The notes beneath the pieces were generated by a model. It ran no database searches and was not told the origin of the DNA. It worked only from the letters and a program-made list of their open reading frames with translations. Positions 1 through 10,817 of a stretch of 64,000 nt of DNA are shown one piece after another. A program made the translations under genes and the position numbers. The DNA comes from Combretum micranthum (lineage: Eukaryota > Streptophyta > Magnoliopsida > Myrtales > Combretaceae), in the NCBI GenBank assembly GCA_024138025.1, contig JAMXBD010000014.1:124001-188000 (forward strand). Reading direction: 5' to 3'. The first letter of the stretch is position 1. Every line of letters starts with the position of its first letter.

Positions 1-599
1 CTGTAGTCCTGATGTACCTTCTGACCGTTTTAAAAATCTTATAAACCAGCGGAATATCTTCTAAGTAATCTTTTAACTGTTCATTTGTTCTTAAAAAAAA
101 CTTTCCAAACTTTCAGACATACGTTCTGAATTGAGTCTCTTTTGAAACACATTTTCATAAACCAACTTTTATCATATTTAAGTATTACACACTTCAATAA
201 ATTTGTTAGTAATTATTTAATCATTTTTGTTATCATCAAATCATTATTTAAGAGAAACCAACAGTCTATAAATAATAATCTTGAATAAAAGTAACCACAA
301 AATAAGAAAAATGAAGTGTTGTATTATTTTTTCCTGTTTATTAATCTTAATTTAAAAATTTTAATAGAATAGGTTTATGATACTTTGAAACTTGTATTTA
401 TACCTTCTATATATTAGAATATAGGTTCCAGGATGGGTACAAAGTATGGAAACTCCTTACTTATACCTTATCTTATAAAAGCATGTTCCAAAAAATCCAT
501 ACTTATACTCTACCTTATGACCTTTAATTCCCACCCATACCCTAATCCTACTCGATTGAGTAAGGTATGGGTGAGTATCTTGTATAATAGTGTTATCCG
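1..599. other. Unassigned AT-rich sequence
   Basis: No feature is supported here. The short frames starting near 433 (plus) and ending near 746 (minus) are mutual shadows and have no recognisable domain. Confidence 0.5.
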
Positions 600-1625
600 C
601 TCATCCTTACCCTGTATTATATTACATAGAATATTATTATTAATAATTTTATATAGATACAAACTACAAGGCTCTATGGAACCTATATCTTTATTCCTTT
701 GAGTACAAGTCCTTGAATGGGTATTGTGTGTATGGAAATATGTCATTGTATCCTACCCTATGGTTGTAGATTCTAAATGATTGTATTTGGAACCTACGTT
801 ATGCCTTCAATACTTAAGTCACGTTTGATTCACTGAAATGAAATAAAGCTGAAAAGGAATAAAAATTCCTTCACTTTATGATTATGGGTGTTTTTGGGAA
901 AAAGAAATGTCTTTCATAAGGAATAGTGATTCCTCTAATGAAGGGAAGAAATAAGGATTTCTTATCAATTCTATATTACATAGAATATACATTCCTCGTA
1001 GTTAAATTTTTATACAAAGTAAATAATGTAATAGTGATTTCGTGGTAATAAACACAAAATACCAATTCCATTGTTGTTACCAAATACAATGTTAAGGCTA
1101 TTCGTTAAACTATACCAAACAAATATATATATATATATATATGGTTCTTTTATATATTCAATTCAATTTGGAGATGTTTCAAATGATTCGTGATTTGATT
1201 TGGGTAGTCAAACTAGGTATCTTACTCTTGGTAAATGATTGATTTGAATAGTTATAATATATAATATATATATATATATAAAGAAGATAAAAATGAGATG
1301 AAATAAACATACCTTATATTGTGTTACATTTAATATTATCTATTAATAAATTTCACTACATAGTATAGGGCTCTATGAAACTTATATCTCTATTCCTTTG
1401 AGCACAAGTTCTTGAATGGGTATTATTTATATGGAAATGATGTAACTACATCCTAACCAAAGGAAGTAGATTATAAAAGATTGTATTTAGAGCCCACCCT
1501 ATGCCTTCAATACTTAAGGCTATTCATCAGAACCAAACCAAAAAAATGTGGTTCTTTTTTATTTAATTCGGTTCTAAGAAGTTTTAAATGATTTGTAGTA
1601 TGATTTGGGGAGTCAAACTAAATTG
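600..1625. repeat. Tandem duplication of a ~350-bp segment
   Basis: Two diverged direct copies are visible. Copy A runs from about 600 to 817 and resumes at 1092-1235. Copy B runs from about 1310 to 1625. Shared landmarks include CTCTATGGAACCTATATCT against CTCTATGAAACTTATATCT, CCTTTGAGTACAAG, ATGCCTTCAATACTTAAG, AAGGCTATTC, and TGATTTGGGTAGTCAAAC against TGATTTGGGGAGTCAAAC. Copy A is broken by a MITE at 818-1091, while copy B is continuous at that point. No coding capacity is apparent; short open frames at 433-746 overlap on opposite strands and resemble no protein I know. Confidence 0.75.
818..1091. mobile_element. MITE (PIF/Harbinger-like) in duplication copy A
   Basis: A 274-bp insertion is flanked by TTAA at 814-817 and 1092-1095. 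The uninterrupted paralogous site in copy B reads ACTTAAGGCTATTC, so one TTAA (or TTA/TAA) is the target duplication. The ends are imperfect inverted repeats: GTCACGTTTGATTCAC on the left, and CATTGTATTTGGTAAC reading inward from the right. A TTA/TAA target and a TTTGG-type end suggest a PIF/Harbinger (Tourist-like) MITE. There is no open frame inside. The class is inferred; the insertion itself is directly visible. Confidence 0.65.
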
Positions 1626-2930
1626 AATATCATGAATTCGAACCAAAATCACTCCCAATTAAAATATAAAAATTAGATGAAAAATTTTAGTTTTCAAATC
1701 TTATTGACATTGCATTCTACTATTTACTTTTTCTTTCATTTTCTATCATCCCACTTTCAACCACTTTAGTTATATCCTTTTTCTTCATTTCTGTTTCAAT
1801 ATTTCTTAAGTAGACTTAACCCTTGCACCCCCACCCCCCACATTGTTACCTAAGATGCAATGTTACTATAAAGGGTTAGATATAAATTTTGGGTCTTAAA
1901 ACCCAACAATCACTTGGATTTAACTCTTTGGAACGAGTGACAGGGCCATGGAAATTAAGTCCAAGAAATTGGGATGACTAAGGAAGATTTGATATGGTGA
2001 GCTTGGACTATAGATCATTGGACTGGACCAACCTGTTCACTCCCAACCTTTTTTAAGGAGCTCATGCACTTAAAGAGTTGTCCATGAGCTAGAGAACCCA
2101 TGTAAAAATCCATTAATAGGAGAATTCATCTCACTTATTGATAGACAGTACAATCTAATGGATGTCATCAAGAGCCAAACTCTCTAAATATCCATAGTTC
2201 CTCCTCATTTGGTGGAATTAGGGAGAAATTGAAAGAAACATCATCGTGCCACCAAAATATTCTCACAATAGATCAAATAAGCTCAAAGTAAAGAATATAC
2301 TGCATCTCTTCTAGAATGATGGGGTTGACGCTATATAACTCATTCACTTATCACTATTGCATTTAAGCTCCCTAATATTGCCTGCATCTCTCCCTACCAT
2401 CTTTCTCTTAATCATTCCATACATATGCTTTCTAGCCACTCTTCTAAGGTCACGTGGAGCATAAAATGCACGCTACATGAACATAACTACTAGAATCGAA
2501 TCTACCTCATTATAGGTACCATGATATGTTGTAAGATGGATTTATCTTTCATACTATTTCTCAATTTGAATATTAATCTTTGGTTCGAAACTCCGATGAT
2601 TGTTAGTAATATCAATTAGAATAAGGTGTTCTTGAAAGCAATTTAGATCGAACCAAACTGAGTCACATTTAAAGTGATTTAGTTTATTAAGGGATGGAGT
2701 GAATCTTTTTAAATATGATTCGACCCATGAATTGAATCACAAACATCCCTAATAATATCCATCAATTTGATCTTAATGATGTTAAAGAAACTACAAATTC
2801 CTATATGGCTATCTAACTACTCCTAAGTGCTAAAAAAAAAAAAAAGCCACAAAAAGCCATTGTCATGGATATGAAAGTAGATATAGGAAAAAGAATGTAA
2901 AATAAAAAGAAAAGGAAAAATTCTATTAAG
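1626..2930. other. Unassigned spacer, possible MITE remnants
   Basis: No coding sequence is recognised. Around 2640-2750 there is Asn/Thr-rich-looking but non-coding text ending in CACAAACATCCCTAATAA. Read in reverse, TAGGGATGTTTGTGATTC resembles a hAT-type MITE terminus, but I cannot find a matching left end or target duplication. A poly(A) run lies at 2832-2845. Confidence 0.35.
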
Positions 2931-2934
2931 GTTA

Positions 2935-3106
2935 CATCAACAATATTCTCAATATTATTGCCTCCACCATCGCCACTCATTGTACTACTTGTGTACTGAG
3001 ATTTTCAGTTTTAGTAGGTTTTAGGCTTTAGACTCTGTTGCCACAGCCACAACTCATTATACCAATTGTATACCGAGATTTTGAGTTTTGGGAGGTTTAG
3101 GCTTTA
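2935..3106 (-). pseudogene. Start of a copia gag (remnant)
   Basis: Downstream of the primer-binding site on the minus strand, a short frame begins at about 2980 with MSGDGGGNNIENIVDV. This is the usual place and look of a copia gag N-terminus. Homology is lost after about 2935, so the rest of gag is deleted or too diverged. A duplicated stretch precedes it, with AGTCTAAAGCC and AAAACTGAAAATCTC echoing the sequence next to the PBS. Confidence 0.4.
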
Positions 3107-3118
3107 GCTTTGATACCA
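3107..3118 (-). other. Copia primer-binding site
   Basis: The minus strand reads TGGTATCAAAGC directly after the CA end of the LTR. It differs from the usual plant copia PBS at one base and would pair with the 3' part of initiator tRNA-Met. Confidence 0.6.
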
Positions 3119-3365
3119 TGAAAAGAGAAAGAACAATGAAAAGAAAGACTATTCTCCTTTTCGATAGATCTTACAACTCCATACATAGGAAAAAATGCTT
3201 TGCTTAACCTTATGCAATTTGGCCTAAGAATATGCACATGTCAAATATACATTGATACAAAATATACATGCTAAAGAAAAAAATAATCATCTACCAAACT
3301 ATACATGTAGACATATAAGCCAATAAAAAAAATACATCACTACAAAATATAGATAGATATGCTAA
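3119..3365 (-). repeat. Copia-1 LTR (~247 bp)
   Basis: On the minus strand the LTR lies between a polypurine tract (AACTTAAGGGGGAA, plus 3366-3379) and a sequence ending CTTTTCA, immediately followed by TGGTATCAAAGC. That is close to the copia primer-binding site for initiator methionine tRNA (TGGTATCAGAGC). The 3' end carries the expected CA. The 5' TG is not clear: the sequence reads TTAGCATATC. Because the LTR has pol on one side and a PBS plus gag on the other, it is an internal LTR of a tandem or recombined structure. Confidence 0.6.
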
Positions 3366-3880
3366 TTCCCCCTTAAGTTGGAGCTTGTAGATCACGAACG
3401 CCCAACTTGCATAGAAGATAATGGAATCGTTGCTTCCTAAGTGCCTTGGTAAAGTGGTCAGCAAATTGTTGATAAGAATGAATGTAAATTGTGGCAATGG
3501 TGCGATCAAGAACCTTCTCACGTACTCAATGACAGTTAAGCTCAATATGCATTGGTTCACTTGTGAAAGACATGATTACCAGTAATATGGAGAGTAATTT
3601 GACTATTGCAGAAAAGTTGCATAGAAGATGTATAGAAAACACCCAAAGAAGCCAAAAAAGATTTTAACCAGACAAGTTCACACGTAGTGCTAGACATGGC
3701 TCTATATTTGGCTTCAATGGAAGAATGAGAAATTGTCACCCGCTTCTTTGTCTCCCAGGATATAGGAAATTGATCAAGCATAATGAAGTAACCAATAAGA
3801 GAGCATCTATTAAGCGGACAACTGGCCCAATTGGAGTCACAATAAGCATACAAACTGCATGTCATTGCTAGTATGAACAC
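3366..3880 (-). pseudogene. Copia RNase H domain and pol C-terminus (broken)
   Basis: The block at 3557-3880 contains YCDSNWASCPLNRCSLIGYF, then SWETKKRVTISHSSIEAKYRA, the conserved copia RNase H core with the Asp of YCDS and the Glu of EAKYRA. The frame is lost near 3557. The remaining C-terminus continues in other frames to about 3376 (ADHFTKAL and LLCKLGV motifs), just before the polypurine tract. It is not functional. Confidence 0.85.
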
Positions 3881-5100
3881 AATGCTTAACCATGATGAGA
3901 TTTCAAGTAGTTCACCATATGCATGATTATGTCAAAATGAGCTTGGTTAGGAGCATGCATAAATTGAGATATAATATGAATATCATAACAAAGTTCTGGA
4001 TGAGTAATAGTAAGATAGAAGAGTTTGCCTACTAATGATGATATAGACTGGGATCACAAAAATCCTTCCTAACAACGAGAGCTAGATAATGATTTTGTTT
4101 CATGGGAAATTCAATTGGTTGAGCACCTAACATACCACATTTAGACAATATATCAAGAGTATAATTCTGTTGACAAAGAAAAAGACCATTAAACCACGAG
4201 CTACTTCAATCCCCAAGAAATGTTTTAAAGGACCTAAGTCTTTTAATTTAAAACATGTACTTAAGAAGCATTTGAAATCTGCACATCCATCACTATTGCT
4301 TCTAGTTAGAATTAAATCATCCACATAGATTAGAATGCCAAGAATTATATTATTGTGATGGTAGGTAAATAAGAATAATCTACATAAGACTAACAAACCC
4401 ATATTGTTTAAGGTATTACTCAATTTAGTAAACCAATCACATGGAGCTTGACAAAGTCCATATAGATTTATGGAGTCGACAAACTTTGTTGGGGTAAGAA
4501 ATCGCAAAACCAGGAGGAGATGGTCTTATATACACCTCTTCTACAAGATCACTATAGAGAGATGCATTATTAATATCCATTTGATGCAGCTCCTAGCCTT
4601 TAGCTATAGCCACTAATAAGAAACATCGAACATATGTCTTGCAATAGGAGCAAAGGTTTCTATATAATCCAACCCTTCAACTTAAGTATTACATAACACA
4701 ACAAGGTGAGCTTTGAAACATTATACAATCCCATCAAGATTATGCATGATTCGATATACCTATTTGCAACTTATAGGTGTTTGTTTCGAGGTAAGTCCTC
4801 CTAAGTCTATGTGCTGTTGACTCTAATGCCTCATGCCACTTTGGATCTTGCATATGTTCTTGAAAGTTCTTGGGCTTAGTAGAAATAGCAACTAAGAATT
4901 TTTTATGAGTTTTAGAGAAATTATTACAAGCAATATAATTAGCAATGGGATAAGACATACTTGAAGAGACCTTTTGAAGTGGGGTTTGAGAGATGGGATG
5001 TACAAGTTGAGTGGTGTGACATCCATAATCTTGCAAATATGATGGAGGATGACGAATGCATTGCCTCTTACATGTAAGAGCTTGTTCATGAACATTATCA
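3881..5100 (-). pseudogene. Copia reverse transcriptase domain (broken)
   Basis: At 4127-4507 the minus strand encodes LYGLCQAPCDWFTKL, then ILIYVDDLILTRSNS with the catalytic YVDD, then FKLKDLGPLKHFLGIEVARG. At 4740-5036 it carries the RT N-terminal region (PKWHEALES, normally PEWQQAMEQ-like) and the linker with YPIANYIACNNFS. Stops and frameshifts separate the blocks. Residual coding at 3881-4126 is degraded further. Confidence 0.85.
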
Positions 5101-6160
5101 TTAATTGATGATATTAGTAGGGTAAATCCTTATCATAAGAGGGATGAATCACCCCACCTGACTTTGACATCTACTGGAGAAGCAGGAGTATGCACAACAA
5201 GCTCTATATCATCAATATATTCCACATTATGTACTGATTAAGATGCTGTGATTGTGGACTAGATGAATCAGCAATAGTCGCAAAATGAAAAACTACTTCG
5301 TGGAAGATAACATCACGAGAAACAAAAAATTCCTTAGATTCAAGATCAAACACCCACCAACCTTTCTCACCATATAGGTGCCCAACAAACATGCATCTTT
5401 TACTATGAAACTGAAATTTATCATTTTACAAGGATTATTATGCACATAACGTAAAGAATCGAAAGTTTTACTATGATTGTATGGTAGTTATTGATGAAAA
5501 AGAATTTTGTATAGTGTTTATCCATATAAAAGTGGTGTGGATGTTAGATAACTTAAATATGTTGTAGTAAGGACACAATCGCCTCAAAATGAATAGGAAG
5601 ATGTGCATGAAACGAAGGGCTCTAGCTACATGCAATATGTGCCTGCATTTACGCTCTACCTATCCATTTTACCGAGGAGTGCCAACACAAGAGGTCTAGT
5701 GAATTATACCATATTCTCTATAAATATTAGGCATAGGTTCTACTGTGAATTCAAGCCCATTGTCACTTCTAATGCATTTTACAAGTTTTTTAAATTGAGT
5801 TTTCACCATAGTATAAATTCAATTAATCCATTGCTTGCTTCACTTTTATCATGTGGTAAATAAACCCAGACACCTCAACTAAAATCATCAACAATGGTTA
5901 GAATATAATATTTACCACAAGATGAAGGTACATGATATGGTACCCAAAGATTACAATGAACAAGCTCAAAACAATCATCAACTTTATTTTCACTTATTGG
6001 AAAAGGAGATCTAGTTTGTTTTTCATGACAACATACATCACATAAGTTTGATTTAACATTACCTCTACTACTACTTAAACATCAGGTATATGAGAGAAAT
6101 GTTGTCTTGACGAATGACCCCTACGTAAATGCCACAAGATATGAGAGTCCATGATTGTTG
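5101..6160 (-). pseudogene. Copia integrase region (broken)
   Basis: At 5204-5392 the minus strand carries MFVGHLYGEKGWWVFDLESK followed by FFVSRDVIFHE. This matches the conserved post-integrase motif (GY..KGYR..D...K..F.SRDV.F.E). Farther upstream, around 5640-5690, broken frames give a VGTPR/NG/VER series, then HIL and ARALRF, the integrase core end (normally TPQQNGVVER). Several frameshifts and stops are present. Confidence 0.75.
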
Positions 6161-6623
6161 CCTTTATAGCCATATGTAACACCACGTCCTTGTAATAATA
6201 AACTCCATTCTCATTTCACCCACCCTAATTAGGTTCATTGAGGTGAGGTCCTGCATCACACAAAGCTTACAAATAAATATTACAAAGAAATTAGTTTCTC
6301 TAATAAGTTGTCCAGTGGAAATAAGATGACATGACAAATTAGGAACATAAAAAACATTTGTCAATACCAAACTAGAATTCATTATCACTTTGCCACATTT
6401 GGTGGCTGTAGCACAGGTACCATCTAAAGACTAACAGGAGATGGTGTTATTGTGATAATATTAGTCAATAAATCAAGATAACTTGTCAAGTGATTTGAAG
6501 CACCACTATCTATAATCCAATGGTTATTTATCATATCATTTGAAGACTTACCAGATAGTTTCTCTATAGAAGGACTAGGTTCCAACAACACCATCAATTT
6601 TAGTACTTTTTCGCACTGAGGGC
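6161..6623 (-). pseudogene. Copia protease / GAG-pre-integrase (broken)
   Basis: At 6424-6623 the minus strand encodes HWIIDSGASNHLTSYLDLL. It keeps the aspartic protease D-S-G triad and the usual W(I)IDSGAS.H context. At 6164-6388 it encodes NVFYVPNLSCHLISTGQLI, the typical segment between protease and integrase. Between them the frame is shifted. The N-terminal side is cut by the MITE inserted at 6624. Confidence 0.85.
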
Positions 6624-7339
6624 TAGAGCTGGAAAAATGGGCTATGGCCCGCGGGCCAGCCCGTTTAACCCACTTTAAAAACGGGTTAGAGTCAGCTTTT
6701 TTTAGCCCTTTTAAAAGTGGGTTAATTTTACCCAACCCATTTAACCCGCGGGTCAAAGTGGGCTAGCCCGCGGGTTAAGTGGGTTGACCCACCAACCCAC
6801 TTTTATAAAAATAAAATATATAATTATAGGGTAAATATGTATTAATGAAGGTTATTCTTGAGATTTTTTATACTTGAAAATAAATTTATGTATTAATTAT
6901 AACAAAGAATGACAAATTGATGCACATGCACCATAAAATTTTATAAAATATATTATTATTGTTTTAAATGAAATATATTATCTAATAAGTTATTTTAGAA
7001 AACTTATTTTTATAAAAAAAGTAATTAAAATAATAATGAAATTAATCATTAATATATATAACCTTATAAAACTCTCTTTTTTATTATATATATCTTATTT
7101 AATTAGTATAAATAAGTTAAATGGGTCAACTTGGCCCATTTAACTCACAAAATATGTCAGTGGGTTAAAAGGGTTAAAAAGTGGGCTGGCCCGTTTAACC
7201 CACGAGCTAAAGTGGGTTGGGTTAGGGTCAGGCAATTTTGGCCCGTTTAAAAAGTGGGCTAAAATTTTTTGGCCCGTTTAACCCAGGGCCAAAGTGGGCC
7301 GGGCCGGGTTGGCCCGTTTAACCCACTTGCCCACCTCTA
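6624..7339. mobile_element. hAT-type MITE, 716 bp, inserted in copia-1
   Basis: The insertion is flanked by a perfect 8-bp target duplication CTGAGGGC (6616-6623 and 7340-7347), the hAT signature. Termini are imperfect inverted repeats: TAGAGCTGGAAAAATGGGC on the left, and TAGAGGTGGGCAAGTGGG read inward from the right. The outer ~150 bp on both sides is built of self-complementary pieces such as GGCCCGTTTAACCCAC. The middle is plain AT-rich and has no open frame. It is non-autonomous and younger than the copia element it splits. Confidence 0.9.
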
Positions 7340-7347
7340 CTGAGGGC

Positions 7348-7440
7348 CGATATGTTGATAGACTAGGTTCTAACAACACCATCAATTTTCACATTCAAAT
7401 CATAAAGTTGAAATAGAAAATATCATAAATATGCAAAATA
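7348..7440 (-). pseudogene. Copia-1 coding remnant beyond the MITE
   Basis: Sequence at 7362-7388 (GACTAGGTTCTAACAACACC and onward) nearly repeats 6571-6601 on the other side of the MITE. The gag/protease junction of this element therefore held a short internal duplication before the MITE landed. Recognisable copia homology fades by about 7440. A GT run and a T20-plus tract follow (7453-7495). Confidence 0.5.
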
Positions 7441-7499
7441 ACATTGAACTTATATGTGTGTGTGTTTTTTTCAATTTTTTTTTTTTTTTTTTTTTGTAA

Positions 7500-8160
7500 T
7501 TAAACCTATTTTTAGCAATTCAAAGTCTACGGGTGGTAAAAAACCCTCTCTCACTCCTCTCCAAGGTAAATCCTAACTAGAAAAAAATCCTAGGGGATGG
7601 CTGCCATTATTGGCCGCTCCCCAATAGCCCATCAATTTTGCACTTCTTTTTTTATATTTTCTTTACTTTCAAAACCCAAAAAAGGCCTAACAATTATTTT
7701 GTAATCTCTTTTTTCATCTTTATCTTTCAAGCACTCTAAACTTATCAGCTTATTTTTAGAAGATTTTGAAGCTAGTGCTAATAAGAGTATTAAAGGACTC
7801 AATATTTTAGTGTTAGGACTTCAATGTTTCAAATAAAGAGAGTTCTCAAGGTAAAAAGAAGTCATATTTTCATCAAAAGTTTTATTCACTTGGGTTTTTA
7901 TCTTTTACTTGGTTCTTTTTTGTGGTCTACCCCCATGTGGGTATTTTCTTTGCTCAGAGTACTCGATTTTTGTTCTTATGATAGAATTTTTTTGTATTCA
8001 AGGGTTTTTGATACATTCTTTTAATGTAAGAGATGCGATCTTGTTGGTTAAGGCTTGTTACCTCCATCTCTTACATTTCATGTTGGGTTGATTCGTACTT
8101 ATTTTGTTCTATTAATAAAGGAAGATTCTTATTCCCTGGAAAAGAAAAAAAAATGGTTTT
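7500..8160 (+). other. Unassigned; possible retroposed 3' end
   Basis: A T-rich stretch with short frames at 7824-8091 that resemble no known protein. TTAATAAAGG at 8112 is followed after about 25 bases by a short A-rich tract (8143-8153). That spacing is seen at the 3' ends of plant LINEs or retroposed transcripts, but I cannot recognise a body for such an element. Confidence 0.3.
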
Positions 8161-8633
8161 TAGCCATTATCTTTGTTTGTTGTGAAGTATGCCATATATA
8201 AGGGGTTTTCGCTGGATGGATTTGTTCTTGTTTGGTGGGTTAGGTACCATATATTACAAAATTAGGCTGTCTGTTGCTCAACGGGGCAGGAAAGTTCAAT
8301 TGTCAGGACTTGGTGGTCCTCGTTCCAACCACATGGGGCCAATATATGGATTGTCATGTGAACCTACTGATTAATTCCTCGAAGATAAATTAAATTAAAA
8401 TATGGAATTAATTTTATCAAAGAAAGTATTTAGTAATTAATCAGCGATAGATTCTACAGAGGATACGATTCGTATTGGATTTTGTTTTGAAGCATTTAGT
8501 GATTGTAAATTACTTCTATGACCAATTCGTTAGAAAATTTTTTATATAAATATTAATTATATAAAAATAATTATCTAAATAATAATGTTAAAATCCCTCA
8601 TATGCACACATATATATAGGATGCGACTTTATC
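8161..8633. other. Unassigned sequence
   Basis: No gene is supported. A 10-bp inverted pair CTGATTAATT (8368) and AATTAATCAG (8433) brackets about 55 bp; its significance is unclear. Confidence 0.35.
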
Positions 8634-8635
8634 CT

Positions 8636-8998
8636 TTTTTTTGGGGTAAATTATGTGGAAAAATATTAATATTTGGATAAGTTTATTTATTGTATCAATA
8701 TTTCAAATTGTTAAAAAGAAGAATCAATGTTCGGAGGTGATTAAAAAGATGTATCAATATTTTGTAAAGTGAATTAAATAATATTTTAATATTTGACCAT
8801 TAACGAAAAGTAAGAAAATTTAATTGAAAATTCATCTATACATTGATACCTTACATGAACTTTACAAAATATTGATATTTCATTTGATTCACATTGCGCT
8901 AACATTGATTTTTCTTTTTAATCACTCAATACGTTGATACTTTAAATGAACTTAATTCTAATTATTGATATCTTCTAGCGTAATTTATCCTCTTTTTT
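8636..8998. mobile_element. Palindromic MITE-like element (~360 bp)
   Basis: The two ends are long imperfect inverted repeats. The left reads GGTAAATTATGTGGAAAAAT, then ATTAATATTTGGATAAG and GTATCAATATT. The right, read inward, gives GATAAATTACGCTAGAAGAT, then ATCAATAATT, AAGTTCATTT and GTATCAACG. No coding sequence is present. I could not define a clean target duplication, so the superfamily is open. Confidence 0.55.
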
Positions 8999-9304
8999 TT
9001 TATAATAAACGTTGTATATGTTACAAGTGATTTTTGTGAAAATAATAAAACTTTCTATTTATGCTAAATCACATGTTAAATATGCGATTTTGCAATATAC
9101 TTAAATTTGAAAATCGCATGTTAAAGATGCTATTAAAACCAAAATAACATGCCTTAGATGTAATTTTGTATTGATAATTTGGTAATTAAAATTACATAAT
9201 TTGTATTTAGATAATTTTCTTACGTATTTAGACGCAATTCTATATTGATAATTTATATTTAGATAATTAAAATTACATAATATATGTATATCAATTCTAT
9301 ACAT
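8999..9304. other. AT-rich sequence; possible intron
   Basis: No independent feature. It contains repeated short phrases (AAATTACATAATAT, ACGTATTTAGA). On the minus strand it could be the intron following the exon-like block at 9305-9443. Confidence 0.35.
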
Positions 9305-9443
9305 ATATTACACCTGCTAAAACTTGGTAAGATTGAACAGAGTTCCAAGAGCACTCAACCGGATTGAACTCGGAAGATCCCCAATCCAAAGCTCCAGTGT
9401 CATAGACACCAACTTCTCCAAAACCTGGGTGTTCTAGCATGAG
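9305..9443 (-). pseudogene. Unidentified exon-like block
   Basis: The minus strand has one open frame with natural-looking composition, with successive segments KLMLEHPGFGEVGVYDTGAL and DWGSSEFNPVECSWNSVQSY, ending QVLAG. A possible acceptor (AATAAG) precedes it, and a GTGTAATA donor-like sequence follows at the low-coordinate end. The GC content is clearly higher than its surroundings. I do not recognise the family. No neighbouring exon can be tied to it with confidence, although a second short frame (MTSDPARDRPLQEFAKKIK) lies upstream on the same strand near 9907-9955. It is most likely a captured or relict exon. Confidence 0.4.
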
Positions 9444-10440
9444 TTTTTTACTCTTATTGCGACGGGAAAAAAAAAAAAGAAAAAAAAAACATTATGTTTA
9501 GCTTGGAAAAAATAATGAAAGGGAAAACCCTCTTTCAAGAGTTCTCGAAATGATTTGTCCAATTAGTTTTGATACAACGGAATTTTACCTTTTCGTGTAT
9601 TGTTTTATTATTTTTTATTAAATAAATTATAATACATCCTTTTATATTTGTTTAATATGCATTTGACCTTTACATCTTTAAAATTGAGCTTTTATATCTA
9701 AATTAAAGAAAAAAGCACTTTTGAACTCTTATGCAGCCATTTCGCCATTGATAAATATAATTTTATATGGAGATAAAAAAAATATTAAATATAATAAAAT
9801 ATTAAAAAAATTTCTGACTTTTATATAATGTTCTAATCACATTTTTTTTTTTTTAGTTATTTATAGAAAAAATTTTAACGAAGTGGTTTGATTTTCTAGT
9901 TTTATCTTTTTGGCAAACTCTTGCAGCGGCCGATCTCGAGCTGGGTCAGAAGTCATGAAAATACTTCGTCCAGTCCTAAGCTATGAAAAAATCTTTTGTA
10001 CAAGCAATTTATTTTTTTTCTTCGGTAAAATCACCGTGTCTAATAGCTTGCTTGAATTACGGGCGCATAGGTATCTTGATTATGACCTTTGTTTATTTAT
10101 TTATTTATTTTTTTAAGACCTTATTAGTATCCGTTCCGCATGTTACTATGCCATTATGTTTAATTAAGTAGAATGAAATCAGTATTTTAATTTTATTTTT
10201 AAGAAATATCTATTATTTTGTTTGATATATGAAAAATTTTATTTAAAAAATATCTATTCCATTTAATATAGGATAAATAAAAAATTCTTTTTCACCCCTT
10301 TACTGACCGAACTTACCGTGAGCTTTTATTTGAGTTTGATTGATTCCTCCTTATTTTTCATCTTATTATAAAGTGGGAAAGTAAAGTTTACTTGAATATC
10401 TTTTTTTCTTTTCTAGTTTTTCTTCTTTTAAAGTTAGGTA
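9444..10440. other. Unassigned sequence
   Basis: Poly(A) runs lie at 9467-9490. A GC-rich patch at 9925-9960 contains GCGGCCG and CTCGAG close together. A minus-strand frame crosses this patch (see the block at 9305). Otherwise there is no supported feature. Confidence 0.35.
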
Positions 10441-10590
10441 AATCAACTTTTGTAAGGAATTGTTACGGTGATGTACGTAGGATGAATCTTTTATTTTCCG
10501 TGTCAAAAAGTCATTCCGGTACAGTAAAGGAAAGAACCAAAGAAATACCTAGAAGTTTCCAAGAGTATAATCCAGTTACAATATAAAAGA
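10441..10590. repeat. Local duplication, copy 1 (left part)
   Basis: The sequence around 10495-10582 (TTTTCCGTGTCAAAAAGTCA, GTACAGTAAAGGAAAGAACC, AAAGAAATACCTAGAAGTTTCC) is a diverged direct copy of 14130-14222. The match resumes at about 11830-11960, so copy 1 is interrupted by about 1.2 kb of other sequence. Confidence 0.6.
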
Positions 10591-10817
10591 TAAGAAATTT
10601 ATAAGAAATTCTACGTTCTTCTTATTAATTTTGGTGGAAACATAAAATGCTTTCAAACTTTAATAAATAACCTTCTGTTCTTTTTTTCTTTTTTTTTTTA
10701 TAAATATTAGTTTTTCAATAAAATTAACTTGAGCTTAATTTTATTTTTTTTTAAAAATTGTAATAGATAATAACGGGAATATAACATGTATAATATACTT
10801 AAAATATATATAACTAA

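Larger units (their letters stand above)
2930..7440 (-). mobile_element. Decayed Ty1/copia retrotransposon (copia-1)
   Basis: Minus-strand fragments occur in the order protease, GAG-pre-integrase, integrase, reverse transcriptase and RNase H, which is the copia order. They are followed by a polypurine tract, an LTR, and then a primer-binding site and gag start. All frames are broken by stops and frameshifts. A hAT-type MITE splits the protease/gag end at 6624-7339. Most of gag and the upstream LTR are not recognisable. The element is inactive and old relative to the copia at 28.5-36.9 kb, judging by the denser frame damage. Confidence 0.85.

Noticed and set aside
9925..9945. Cloning-vector linker (GCGGCCG and CTCGAG close together)
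   Set aside because: The NotI site is incomplete (GCGGCCGA), there is no adjoining vector sequence, and a minus-strand frame runs through it.
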